Below are positions 43,291 to 51,252 of a DNA stretch of 64,000 nt, piece by piece. The notes below the pieces were generated by a model. The model saw only the letters and a program-made list of their open reading frames with translations, made no database searches and was not told the DNA's origin. The stretch's first letter is position 1; every line of letters starts with the position of its first letter. A program made the position numbers and the translations under genes. The DNA is from Peptoniphilaceae bacterium (GTDB lineage: Bacteria; Bacillota; Clostridia; Tissierellales; Peptoniphilaceae): assembly GCA_910589545.1 (NCBI GenBank), contig CAJUSY010000047.1, positions 1 to 64,000 on the forward strand. The letters are read 5' to 3'.

Positions 43291-43939
43291 TTTAGCTCAA
43301 ATTCAATCCAAAATCACTTCTATGGAAATTAAGTATCAAAGTGAATTGGCTGTAAAAAAATCAATAGAAAAAGAAATATTAGCTACCAAAAAAAGCGTTG
43401 ATGCTCTTGAAAAGCAAATAGAAAAACTTGAGATCATCAAAATGCTCTATGACAAGACTTCAGAATATTCAAGAGAACAAGCTAAAATTCAAATAGAAAA
43501 CCTTGTAAGTAGATGTTTAAGTTATATCTTTGAAAAAGAAATGAATTTTAAAATCGAAACAAAAATTAAAAATAGCAATCCTTCTGCTAAGTTTTTTATA
43601 GAAGAAAGCTTAGATATTGATGGTGAGATTAAAACTTTTACCTACGATATTGTAGATGCTAGAGGTGGGGGAGTAGTAGACATAGTTTCTTTGGCTCTAA
43701 GAATATCTTTTATCATGCTATATGAAAATAATCTTGCCAATATTATTGTACTTGATGAACCTTGTAAGCATGTTAGTGAAGACTATATACACAATGTAGC
43801 AAATTTTATCAATGAAATTAGTGAAGAATACAATAAACAAATTATAATGATTTCCCATAACGCTCACTTATCTGCTATTGGAGATATTAACTATAGAATT
43901 ACAAATAGAAATAATACATCTGAAATAGATGTTATATAA
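43277..43939 (+). CDS. Rad50/SbcC-like ATPase, C-terminal half (signature, Walker B)
   Basis: The 220 residues start with a coiled coil (~5-75), then an ABC-type head with a signature-like ARGGGVVDI (128-136), Walker B NIIVLDEP (155-162) and an H-loop SHN (193-195). There is no Walker A, which lies in the 527-residue partner. A working ATP site would need both proteins plus dimerisation. GAGGAG lies about ten bases before ATG 43277, inside the small coiled-coil gene. It is the last gene of the cassette; rny follows with its own promoter. Confidence 0.82.
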   Translation: MQKIDLAQIQSKITSMEIKYQSELAVKKSIEKEILATKKSVDALEKQIEKLEIIKMLYDKTSEYSREQAKIQIENLVSRCLSYIFEKEMNFKIETKIKNSNPSAKFFIEESLDIDGEIKTFTYDIVDARGGGVVDIVSLALRISFIMLYENNLANIIVLDEPCKHVSEDYIHNVANFINEISEEYNKQIIMISHNAHLSAIGDINYRITNRNNTSEIDVI

Positions 43940-43961
43940 TTTTCTATTATATATCTAAATA

Positions 43962-43990
43962 TTGACAATCAACGGTATTTGTACTACACT
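43962..43990 (+). promoter_or_regulatory. Sigma-A promoter of rny
   Basis: TTGACA (43962-43967), 17 bases, TACACT (43985-43990). The ~65-base leader ends in AAAGGGGGTG. Confidence 0.82.
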
Positions 43991-44057
43991 AAAAGAGTAA
44001 ATTTATCCAAAAGATTTATTTAATGAATATTGAAAATTGAATAAAGGGGGTGTATTT

Positions 44058-45599
44058 ATGAGCACCGCGACATCTTTAATAATTGGTATTCTTGCCGCAA
44101 TATTAGGTATTGTAATAGGTTTCTTTTTAAGAAAAAGCATGGCTGAGAAAAAAATCAGAAGCGCTGAAGATTATGCTGTTAAAATAATTGAAGATGCAAA
44201 CAAAGATGCTGAAACTAAGAAAAAAGAACTATTAGTAGAAGCAAAAGATGAAATCTTTAAGATGAAAAGTGATTTAGATCGTGAAAACAAATCTCGATTG
44301 AAAGAAATCAGTCGTCAAGAAGATAGACTTAATTCTAAAGAAGAAAATTTAGAACGAAAAAATGCATCATTAGAGAAGAAACATAAAAAGCTAGATTCAG
44401 AATTAAAAAAAGCTGATGATATGCAACAAAAAATTCAATCTATAATAGATGAAAAGGAATTAGAATTAGAAAAAGTTGCAGGATTAACAAGTGATGAAGC
44501 CAAGAACATTGTTCTTGATAGAGTTAAATCTGAAACAATACGTGAGCAAGCTGCTATTATTAAAGAAATCGAATCCAAAACTAAGGAAGAATCTGAAAAA
44601 TTTGCAAGAGAAATCATTAGTACATCAATTCAAAGATATGCTGCAGATCAAGTAGCGGAATCTACTGTGTCTGTTGTTAATTTACCTAATGATGATATGA
44701 AAGGTAGAATCATTGGTCGTGAAGGTAGAAACATAAGAGCATTTGAAACTTTAACAGGTGTAGATTTAATAATTGATGATACTCCAGAAGCTGTTGTATT
44801 ATCAGCTTTTGATCCTGTAAGACGTGAAATTGCAAGAATTGCTTTGGAAAAACTTATAGTTGATGGAAGAATTCATCCTACTAGAATTGAAGAAATGGTT
44901 GAAAAAGCCAAGAAAGAAGTAGATAATACTATAAGAGAAAAAGGCGAAGAAGCTTGCGATGAAACTAATGTACATGGTTTACATCCAGAATTGATTAAAA
45001 TTCTTGGTAAACTACATTACAGAACAAGTTATGGACAAAATGTTCTTAAACATTCTATTGAGGTATCTAATATTGCTGGAATGCTTGCAAGTGAATTAGG
45101 AGTAAATGTGAAATTAGCTAAAAGAGGTGGATTACTTCACGATTTAGGAAAAGCAATTGACCACGAAATCGAAGGACCACACGTTGAACTAGGCGTTAAC
45201 GCCGCTAAAAGATTCAAAGAGCCTAAAGATGTTATCAATTGTATTGAGGCTCATCATGGAGATGTTGAACCGACATGTATCGAATCTATATTAGTTCAAT
45301 CTGCTGATGCAATATCAGCAGCAAGACCTGGAGCTAGACGTGAATCTATGGAAAACTATATCCAAAGATTAGAAAATCTAGAACAAATAGCTAATTCATT
45401 TGATGGTATTGAAAGTTCTTATGCTATACAAGCCGGTAGAGAAATCAGAATTATGGTTAAACCAGAAGTTATTGATGAAAGCGCTATGGTTATATTAGCA
45501 AAAGATGTAGCTCATAAAATTGAAAGTGAATTAGAATATCCTGGACAAATTAAAGTAAATGTCATAAGAGAAAATAGGGTATCTGATTACGCAAAATAA
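44058..45599 (+). CDS. rny: Ribonuclease Y
   Basis: RNase Y is the membrane-bound endonuclease that starts mRNA decay in many Firmicutes. I start at ATG 44058; a TTG at 44037 is in frame but precedes the ribosome site. The 513 residues have an N-terminal membrane helix (~5-27), a coiled coil to ~190, a KH domain with GRIIGREGRNIRAFE, and an HD domain with LLHDLGKAIDHE. In Bacillus rny follows recA directly; here the nuclease cassette separates them. Confidence 0.97.
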   Translation: MSTATSLIIGILAAILGIVIGFFLRKSMAEKKIRSAEDYAVKIIEDANKDAETKKKELLVEAKDEIFKMKSDLDRENKSRLKEISRQEDRLNSKEENLERKNASLEKKHKKLDSELKKADDMQQKIQSIIDEKELELEKVAGLTSDEAKNIVLDRVKSETIREQAAIIKEIESKTKEESEKFAREIISTSIQRYAADQVAESTVSVVNLPNDDMKGRIIGREGRNIRAFETLTGVDLIIDDTPEAVVLSAFDPVRREIARIALEKLIVDGRIHPTRIEEMVEKAKKEVDNTIREKGEEACDETNVHGLHPELIKILGKLHYRTSYGQNVLKHSIEVSNIAGMLASELGVNVKLAKRGGLLHDLGKAIDHEIEGPHVELGVNAAKRFKEPKDVINCIEAHHGDVEPTCIESILVQSADAISAARPGARRESMENYIQRLENLEQIANSFDGIESSYAIQAGREIRIMVKPEVIDESAMVILAKDVAHKIESELEYPGQIKVNVIRENRVSDYAK

Positions 45600-45610
45600 G
45601 AATTAACTTA

Positions 45611-45640
45611 GAAGGTCAACATTTGTTGACCTTCTTCTAA
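45611..45640 (+). terminator. Intrinsic terminator after rny
   Basis: An 11-bp stem AGAAGGTCAAC/GTTGACCTTCT with an ATTT loop, then TCTAAT. Confidence 0.75.
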
Positions 45641-45667
45641 TATGAAAAACTTTAAAGGGATTTAAAA

Positions 45668-46495
45668 ATGATTGATATGCACGTACATTCTACAGAAAGT
45701 GATGGAAGATTAAGTATTGAAGAAATTCAAAAAACTGCAAATAAAAATCATATAGATGAAATTGCAATTACTGATCATGATATTTTAATGTCTGCTGATC
45801 CAGAACTTTATAATACTAACATCATTAAAGCTGTAGAATTTGGTATAACTTACAAAAACAAAGAAGTACATATTCTTGGGTACTATGTAGATAGTTCCAA
45901 TGAAAACTTACGAAAAATTTCTGAATTAGCTATAAATGATAGAGCAAATAGAATTGATATTTTTGAGAAAAATTTTGCTAAATTCAGAATCAAAATTGAC
46001 AAAGAAAAAGTCCTAAATTATAGTAAGGATAAAGTTTTTTCTAGAAGTAATTTAGCTCAATATTTAGTCGATATTAATATATGCAAAAATAAAAACGAAG
46101 CTTTTAACGAATATTTATCTTCAAAAGGTAAATGTTATGTCGCAAAAAACTTCACATCACTACAAAACATTATTGATTCTATAAAATCAGCTAATGGAGT
46201 ATGTGTATTAGCACATCCTATAACATTGAATGATGATAATATTGTAGATGAAATAATAGAAATGGGTATTGATGGAATTGAAGTAATTAATTCAAAGCAT
46301 TCATTTACTGATATCAAAAAATATTTAAATATAGCGATAAAAAACAAACTAATATATACAGCAGGAAGCGACTGTCATGGAAAGGAGTTTGATGGTAACT
46401 ATTTAATGGGAAATTTTGCATTAAATTATACAACACTTAAATCTATAAAAAAACTACACGAATTAAGGAGCAATTATGTTATCAAGAAAAATTAA
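45668..46495 (+). CDS. PHP-domain phosphoesterase (RNase AM/TrpH-like)
   Basis: The 275 residues begin IDMHVHSTESDGRLS, with ITDHD, HILGYYVD, CVLAHP and TAGSDCHG, matching the metal-binding motifs of PHP phosphoesterases of the YciV type. E. coli YciV degrades 5'-mono- and oligonucleotides, including pAp. By analogy this enzyme may be a 5'-3' exonuclease, but the substrate is not shown. Its last 20 bases overlap the aminotransferase gene. A weak AAAGGG precedes ATG 45668. Confidence 0.85.
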   Translation: MIDMHVHSTESDGRLSIEEIQKTANKNHIDEIAITDHDILMSADPELYNTNIIKAVEFGITYKNKEVHILGYYVDSSNENLRKISELAINDRANRIDIFEKNFAKFRIKIDKEKVLNYSKDKVFSRSNLAQYLVDINICKNKNEAFNEYLSSKGKCYVAKNFTSLQNIIDSIKSANGVCVLAHPITLNDDNIVDEIIEMGIDGIEVINSKHSFTDIKKYLNIAIKNKLIYTAGSDCHGKEFDGNYLMGNFALNYTTLKSIKKLHELRSNYVIKKN

Positions 46496-47642
46496 CAGTA
46501 TAAATCCATCTTTAACACTCGAGTTGAGTGCTAAAATTAATAAATTAAAAAAAGAAGGAATAAAAGTCTATAACTTTACAGTTGGAGAACCAGACTTCAA
46601 GACTCCAAGATATATAATTGATAAAACTTTAGAGTACTTGGATAACGGAATTGTTAGATATACTGATACTAGCGGAATACCTGATTTACGAGAAGAAATA
46701 AGTTTAAAACTTAACAAATGTAATCATATAAAATGCGATAAAGATTCTATAGTTGTATCCACTGGTGCTAAACAAGCAATAGTTAATAGCTTATTTGCAT
46801 TAACAAATCCTAATGATGAAGTTCTTATACCATCTCCATATTGGTTAAGTTATCCTGAAATGTGTAAATTAACAGATTGTAAGCCTGTCATTTTACCATA
46901 TAACGAAAACTTCAAAGTCGATGTCGATATATTAAACCAATATAAAAACTCAAACACTAAATGTCTTATATTAAATAATCCTTCTAATCCTACAGGAGTT
47001 ATCTATTCAGAAGAAGAATTACTTAGTATTGGTAATTGGGCAGTCGAAAATAATGTATATATTATATCTGATGAAATTTACGAAAGATTATCATATGATA
47101 AAGAATTTATAAGTATAGGCTCATTATCTGATGAAATTAATGAGATAACAATAACAATTAATGGTTTTTCAAAGGCTTATGCAATGACTGGATTCAGGTT
47201 GGGATATTCTTGTAGCATTAAGGAGGTCTCTAAGCTCATAAAAAGACTTCAAGGACATATTACATCCAATGCTAATACATTGAGCCAAATAGCCGGTTTA
47301 ACAGCGTTAAAAGACGAATCTGATGAAGTAGAGAAAATGATTGGTGAATTTAAGTCCAGAAGAGACTATATAGTATCCAAACTAGATGAATTTGACATAG
47401 AATATATTTATCCAGCAGGAGCATTCTATATATTCATTAAAATAGATCAATTTTATAATAGTACAATTAATAATTCTTTAGAATTATGTAATGAATTGCT
47501 TTCCAAATATAACGTTGCATTCGTACCAGGTATTGTTTTTGGAGACGACAAATATATTAGAATGAGCTATGCAACAAGTATTGAAGACATTAAACAAGGA
47601 TTAGAAAACTTACAAAATTTTATAGTAGATCAAAAAATATAG
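46476..47642 (+). CDS. Class I pyridoxal-phosphate aminotransferase (aspartate aminotransferase-like)
   Basis: It probably moves amino groups between aspartate (or another amino acid) and 2-oxoglutarate. The 388 residues show VGEPDF, the cofactor-binding STGAKQAI, NNPSNPTGVIY, SDEIYERL, the Schiff-base Lys in INGFSKAYAMTGFRLGY, and the C-terminal carboxylate-binding Arg in IRMSYATS. It resembles class I AspB-type enzymes, but exact specificity cannot be set from sequence. AAGGAGC lies six bases upstream, inside the PHP gene. A strong terminator follows. Confidence 0.88.
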   Translation: MLSRKINSINPSLTLELSAKINKLKKEGIKVYNFTVGEPDFKTPRYIIDKTLEYLDNGIVRYTDTSGIPDLREEISLKLNKCNHIKCDKDSIVVSTGAKQAIVNSLFALTNPNDEVLIPSPYWLSYPEMCKLTDCKPVILPYNENFKVDVDILNQYKNSNTKCLILNNPSNPTGVIYSEEELLSIGNWAVENNVYIISDEIYERLSYDKEFISIGSLSDEINEITITINGFSKAYAMTGFRLGYSCSIKEVSKLIKRLQGHITSNANTLSQIAGLTALKDESDEVEKMIGEFKSRRDYIVSKLDEFDIEYIYPAGAFYIFIKIDQFYNSTINNSLELCNELLSKYNVAFVPGIVFGDDKYIRMSYATSIEDIKQGLENLQNFIVDQKI

Positions 47643-47667
47643 CAATTAAAATTTGCTATATTTTTTT
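47635..47667 (+). terminator. Intrinsic terminator of the aminotransferase gene
   Basis: AAATATAGCAA/TTGCTATATTT stem followed by TTTT; its end overlaps the -35 of the next promoter. Confidence 0.8.
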
Positions 47668-47694
47668 GACAATAGAGGAGGTTTTTGATAAAAT
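47666..47694 (+). promoter_or_regulatory. Sigma-A promoter of the Xer recombinase gene
   Basis: TTGACA (47666-47671), 17 bases, TAAAAT (47689-47694). Confidence 0.75.
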
Positions 47695-47697
47695 TAT

Positions 47698-47727
47698 AAT
47701 GTCACAAAATAATAATTTTGTGACATT
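47698..47727 (+). promoter_or_regulatory. Perfect inverted repeat over the transcription start of the Xer gene
   Basis: AATGTCACAAAAT and ATTTTGTGACATT form 13 paired bases around AATA. It starts three bases after the -10, so it may be an operator or a stable 5' hairpin in the mRNA. No T-run follows, which argues against a terminator. Confidence 0.7.
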
Positions 47728-47758
47728 AAGGTTATAGATTTTGGAGGTACTATGAACT

Positions 47759-48739
47759 ATGAATAGCTATCCTATAATACTTATGGACTTTTTAGACTAC
47801 TTAGAAACTATTAAAGGACGTTCGTCAAACACAGTTAAAGAATATGCTTACGATATCAATTTAATGATTAAATACATTATAGCGCGTAAGCAAAATATAA
47901 AATTAAAATCATTTGATGATATTGTTAAGATTGATTCTTCTGATGTAGATTTGAATTTTTTCAAAAATATTGATGTTATTGATTTGCATTCTTTTATGGG
48001 ATTTTTAGATCATAATAGATCCAATGGTTCGTCTACACGCAGTCGTAAAACTTCTAGTATCAGAACATTTTATAAGTATCTTATCAATATTAGAAAACTT
48101 GATATAATAAACCCTGCAGAACTCTTAGATTCGCCAAAAAAAAATATTAGACAACCAGTATATCTTACTCTAGATGAATCACTAAATTTACTTAAAGTTA
48201 TACTATGTGAAAAAGATGAAGAAATAAAAGCTCGTGATTACTGTATTACAGTGTTATTTTTAAACTGTGGCATGAGACTATCAGAGCTTAGTAGCATAAA
48301 CATCGATCATATAAAAACAAATACATTGAGAGTTATCGGTAAAGGAAACAAAGAAAGAACTGTTTATCTAAATGATATGTGTTTAGATGCTTTAGATAAT
48401 TATCTTAAAATAAGACCAGAAATCGATAATGACGCACTATTTATCAGCAAAAAAAGAAATCGAATGAGCAATCGTGCAATACAGTACCGAATAGAACATT
48501 ATTTAAAAGTTGGTGGATTTGACACTAGTATATACAGTGTTCATAAATTACGCCACACAGCAGCTACTTTAATGTATCAATATGGTGATGTCGATATAAA
48601 AGTATTACAAGAGATTTTAGGACATGAATCAGTGTCCACCACACAAATATACACACATGTAGATAATAATAGTTTAAGAAATGCAGTAAATAAGAACCCA
48701 CTTAATAGCTTGAACAACGATTTAAAAAATAATAAGTAA
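47759..48739 (+). CDS. Tyrosine recombinase, XerC/XerD type
   Basis: Xer recombinases resolve chromosome dimers at dif with FtsK. The 326 residues have an N-terminal SAM-like DNA-binding domain (~5-115) and the catalytic domain with Arg173 (GMRLSEL), Lys195 (GKGNKER), His262 and Arg265 (HKLRHTAA), His289 (LGHESVSTTQ) and nucleophile Tyr298. It is ~25 residues longer than typical, partly from an insert at ~45-70. GGAGGT is ten bases before ATG 47759; an ATG at 47752 opens only a four-codon frame. No integrase cargo is nearby, so housekeeping is likely. Confidence 0.88.
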   Translation: MNSYPIILMDFLDYLETIKGRSSNTVKEYAYDINLMIKYIIARKQNIKLKSFDDIVKIDSSDVDLNFFKNIDVIDLHSFMGFLDHNRSNGSSTRSRKTSSIRTFYKYLINIRKLDIINPAELLDSPKKNIRQPVYLTLDESLNLLKVILCEKDEEIKARDYCITVLFLNCGMRLSELSSINIDHIKTNTLRVIGKGNKERTVYLNDMCLDALDNYLKIRPEIDNDALFISKKRNRMSNRAIQYRIEHYLKVGGFDTSIYSVHKLRHTAATLMYQYGDVDIKVLQEILGHESVSTTQIYTHVDNNSLRNAVNKNPLNSLNNDLKNNK

Positions 48740-48749
48740 GAAAGACAAA

Positions 48750-48774
48750 AAGATCAAGACATGCGCTTGATCTT
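48750..48774 (-). terminator. Terminator shared by yneA (minus) and the Xer gene (plus)
   Basis: AAGATCAAG/CTTGATCTT stem. On the minus strand it runs into TTTTTGTCTTT, a proper U-tract. A second imperfect hairpin, TACTGTTAT/ATAACAGTA (48778-48812), lies between it and the yneA stop. Confidence 0.7.
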
Positions 48775-48814
48775 CATTACTGTTATTAGATAGTATTAGG
48801 AGTATAACAGTATC

Positions 48815-49126
48815 TTATTTATTTATTAAAGGTATGTTCAAATGTTCGCCTACTTTAATTGAGCTACCTTCTATAAATCTATTGTATTGTTTTATTATAG
48901 ATATAAATTGTCTTGTACTCATATTATCAGGTTTGAATTTTATAGAAATTTTCCATAATGAGTCTGATGGTTCTACAATATAATACTCAGTGTTATATTC
49001 TTGATTTTCATAATTACCATAACTAAGATTAGACGTTAATACTAAAATCATCAAAGACAATGCTACAAAACAAATCGATATAAATCTAAAAAATTTGAAC
49101 TTATTTGTAATTTTATATTTTTTCAT
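48815..49126 (-). CDS. yneA: YneA-like SOS cell-division suppressor with LysM domain
   Basis: YneA delays septation during SOS in Bacillus. The 103-residue protein has a basic N-terminus, one membrane helix (~14-33), and a C-terminal LysM domain (~47-100, YYIVEPSDSLWKISIKF to EHLNIPLI). Size, architecture and divergence from lexA all match YneA; the sequence itself is diverged. GGGAGG lies six bases upstream. Its promoter has a LexA-type box in the spacer and another downstream, so strong SOS control is expected. Confidence 0.85.
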   Translation of the reverse strand: MKKYKITNKFKFFRFISICFVALSLMILVLTSNLSYGNYENQEYNTEYYIVEPSDSLWKISIKFKPDNMSTRQFISIIKQYNRFIEGSSIKVGEHLNIPLINK

Positions 49127-49154
49127 ATTTCCTCCCGTTCAGAAACTATTTTCT

Positions 49155-49166
49155 GCACATATGTTC
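49155..49166 (-). promoter_or_regulatory. LexA-like box in the yneA leader
   Basis: On the minus strand GAAC-ATAT-GTGC, one mismatch from GAAC-N4-GTTC, located downstream of the yneA -10. Confidence 0.6.
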
Positions 49167-49175
49167 TATGCTTTT

Positions 49176-49204
49176 ATTCTACAACATATGTTCTTATATG
49201 TCAA
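49176..49204 (-). promoter_or_regulatory. yneA promoter with LexA box in the spacer
   Basis: On the minus strand TTGACA (49204-49199), 17 bases, TAGAAT (49181-49176). The spacer holds GAAC-ATAT-GTTG (49193-49182), a LexA box with one mismatch, so the repressor would sit directly on the promoter. Confidence 0.8.
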
Positions 49205-49232
49205 CAAAAGTTTTTATGTTCTATTAAAAAAG

Positions 49233-49271
49233 GAAACAAATGTTTCATTTCTTGAAGAAATATGATATAAT
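49233..49271 (+). promoter_or_regulatory. lexA promoter with LexA-like palindrome
   Basis: An extended -10 TGATATAAT (49263-49271) has a poor -35 at 49243-49248. The palindrome GAAACAAATGTTTC (49233-49246) overlaps it; its core AAAC-N4-GTTT keeps AAC/GTT but not the outer G/C. A weak site would give the mild autorepression usual for lexA. Confidence 0.65.
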
Positions 49272-49300
49272 CAAGAAAAGAATAGAAAAGGAGTATATTA

Positions 49301-49927
49301 ATGTACGATGATTTAACCTCTAAGCAAATAGAAATATTAAAATTTATAAAAAGATATATAGATTACAAAGGATATCCCCCTGCTATTCGCGAAATTGGTG
49401 ATAGTTTGAATATCAATTCTACATCAACTGTTCATAATAATATTTTGAAATTAGAAATGAAGGGTTATTTAAGAAGAGATCCTTTAAAAAATAGAGCTTT
49501 AGAAATTATAGATAGTGTTTATGAAGAACAAGAAAACGAAATAAAAAAAGAGACTATAGATGTTCCTATTGTTGGAAAAGTTCAAGCTGGAATGCCAATT
49601 TTGGCCATAGAAAATGTCGAAGATACATTTCCTCTTCCTATTGAATATACATCACAAGGTGTAGTATTTATTTTGAAAGTCCAAGGAGAATCTATGATTG
49701 AAGATGGAATATTAAACGGTGATAAGATAATTGTACGAAAACAAAATACTGCAAATAATGGAGATATTGTCGTTGCATTAATGGATGAATCAGCAACTGT
49801 TAAAAGGTTTTACAGACATTCAGACCATATTGAACTAAGACCTTCTAATTCAACTATGTATCCTATTATTGTAAAAGATGTAGAAATTTTAGGAAAAGTT
49901 ATTGGCCTATACAGAACTATTTATTAA
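49301..49927 (+). CDS. lexA: LexA repressor
   Basis: LexA represses SOS genes until RecA filaments trigger its self-cleavage. The 208 residues have an N-terminal winged helix (LTSKQIEILKFI, YPPAIREIGDSLNINSTSTV) and the peptidase domain with cleavage site Ala96-Gly97, nucleophile Ser131 (QGESM) and Lys168 (ATVKRF). All catalytic residues are intact. AAAAGGAG precedes ATG 49301. It is divergent from yneA, and recA in this window also has a LexA box, so the core SOS circuit is visible here. Confidence 0.97.
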   Translation: MYDDLTSKQIEILKFIKRYIDYKGYPPAIREIGDSLNINSTSTVHNNILKLEMKGYLRRDPLKNRALEIIDSVYEEQENEIKKETIDVPIVGKVQAGMPILAIENVEDTFPLPIEYTSQGVVFILKVQGESMIEDGILNGDKIIVRKQNTANNGDIVVALMDESATVKRFYRHSDHIELRPSNSTMYPIIVKDVEILGKVIGLYRTIY

Positions 49928-49938
49928 ATAATACCAAG

Positions 49939-49976
49939 AAAGCCTTCTTATTTTGCAATAGGAAGGCTTTTATTAA
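49939..49976 (+). terminator. Intrinsic terminator of lexA
   Basis: AAAGCCTTC/GAAGGCTTT stem with a 14-base loop, then TATTAATTT. It separates lexA from the convergent minus-strand operon. Confidence 0.7.
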
Positions 49977-49977
49977 T

Positions 49978-51252
49978 TTAGATTAGATTTTTATTTTTTA
50001 AATTCTTAACAACTTTCATACAAGCAAGTAATGCTTGATTATAACTCAGTGATCCTTGAAAATAAGCTACATAGGGCTCTCTTAATGGACCGTCAGCTGA
50101 AATCTCTATACTAGAACCATCAATAAAGCTTCCAGATGCCATTATAACTTTATCATCATATCCTGGCATATCCCAAGGATAAGGAACTACGTGTGAATCT
50201 ACAACAGATGATTCTTGAATAGATCTACAAAATTCAACAACTCTTTCTTCATTTTTTAAAATAATCGCACAAATTATATCACTTCTTTTATCTTCCACAT
50301 CAGGTATTGTTTTAAATCCCAATTTTTTAAATACGTGAGAAAATAATAATGCTGATTTCATAGCTTCTATTGTAATCTTGGGAGCCATAAATAACCCTTG
50401 CAGTGTGTTTCTAGTAGTGCCAAAAGTTATTCCTACTTCCTTCCCTATTCCTGGTGCTGTTAATGTATTCGCTACCCTTTCGATGATGGACTTTTTACCA
50501 GCAATATATCCACCAGAAAGCGCTATTCCACCACCTGGATTTTTTATCAAAGATCCAGCAATAACATCACATCCAACCTCAATAGGTTCTTTGTATTCAG
50601 TGAACTCTCCGTAACAGTTGTCAACCATGATGATAATTTCAGGAAATTTTTCTTTGATAAATTTAGCTGCTTTTTCAATTTGTTCAATATTTATAGCATT
50701 TCTCAAGCTATATCCTGTTGATCTTTGAATAGCAATCATTTTTACCGAAGAATCTATTTTAGATTCTACAGATTCTAAATCTATATTATTATCTACCAAA
50801 TCAACATAGTCAAAGTCAATACCATACTCTTTTAAATTGCATGGGGAATTACCTTCTATGCCTATCACTTCTTGTAATGTATCGTAAGGCAAACCCGTAA
50901 TATATAACAATTTATCCCCAGGTAACAATACGCCTTTCATCAATAAGCTTAAAGCGTGGGTTCCTGAAGCAATTGAAGGTCTTACAAGACAGTCTTCTGC
51001 CTTAAAAACATCCCTAAAAATCGCTTCACATTTATCTCTTCCAACATCTCCATATCCATATCCAGTTGTTGATGCAAAATCAGTAGCTTGTAACTTATTA
51101 TCTTGGAAAGCTTTCAAAACCTTAAGTTGATTAACAAACTCCAAATTTTCCAATTCTTTAAATTTATCTGATTGTTGATTATTACTTTCTATGACTGTAT
51201 CATAGCTAAAATCATCTACATCATACCATTCTTTTATTTTATCTTTTATCAT
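49978..51252 (-). CDS. ynbB: PLP-dependent methionine gamma-lyase-like protein (YnbB / aluminium-resistance family)
   Basis: The 424 residues belong to the fold-type I PLP family annotated as aluminium resistance or methionine gamma-lyase-like. Motifs: TGYGYGDVGRDK near the N-terminus, RPSIASGTHALSL for the cofactor phosphate, MVDNCYGEFTE with the ring-binding Asp, and the likely Schiff-base Lys in AGSLIKNPGGGIA. The true substrate of this family is not established. It lies directly downstream of miaA with a 14-base overlap, as in other Firmicutes, and is last in the miaB-mutS-mutL-miaA unit. Its Shine-Dalgarno is weak. Confidence 0.87.
   Translation of the reverse strand: MIKDKIKEWYDVDDFSYDTVIESNNQQSDKFKELENLEFVNQLKVLKAFQDNKLQATDFASTTGYGYGDVGRDKCEAIFRDVFKAEDCLVRPSIASGTHALSLLMKGVLLPGDKLLYITGLPYDTLQEVIGIEGNSPCNLKEYGIDFDYVDLVDNNIDLESVESKIDSSVKMIAIQRSTGYSLRNAINIEQIEKAAKFIKEKFPEIIIMVDNCYGEFTEYKEPIEVGCDVIAGSLIKNPGGGIALSGGYIAGKKSIIERVANTLTAPGIGKEVGITFGTTRNTLQGLFMAPKITIEAMKSALLFSHVFKKLGFKTIPDVEDKRSDIICAIILKNEERVVEFCRSIQESSVVDSHVVPYPWDMPGYDDKVIMASGSFIDGSSIEISADGPLREPYVAYFQGSLSYNQALLACMKVVKNLKNKNLI

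Noticed and set aside
40518..43939. Rad50-like split as a sequencing frameshift or pseudogene
   Set aside because: The break holds a complete 79-codon gene, each start overlaps the previous stop, and the second half has its own GAGGAG site.
47752..47766. Four-codon upstream frame before the Xer gene as a regulatory leader peptide
   Set aside because: The ATG is only three bases from the GGAGGT core, too close for efficient initiation; likely chance overlap.
47759..48739. Integrase of a prophage or mobile island
   Set aside because: No phage, att-like repeats or cargo nearby; all neighbours are conserved chromosomal genes.
49211..49222. Third LexA box upstream of yneA
   Set aside because: GAAC-ATAA-AAAC keeps only one half-site.
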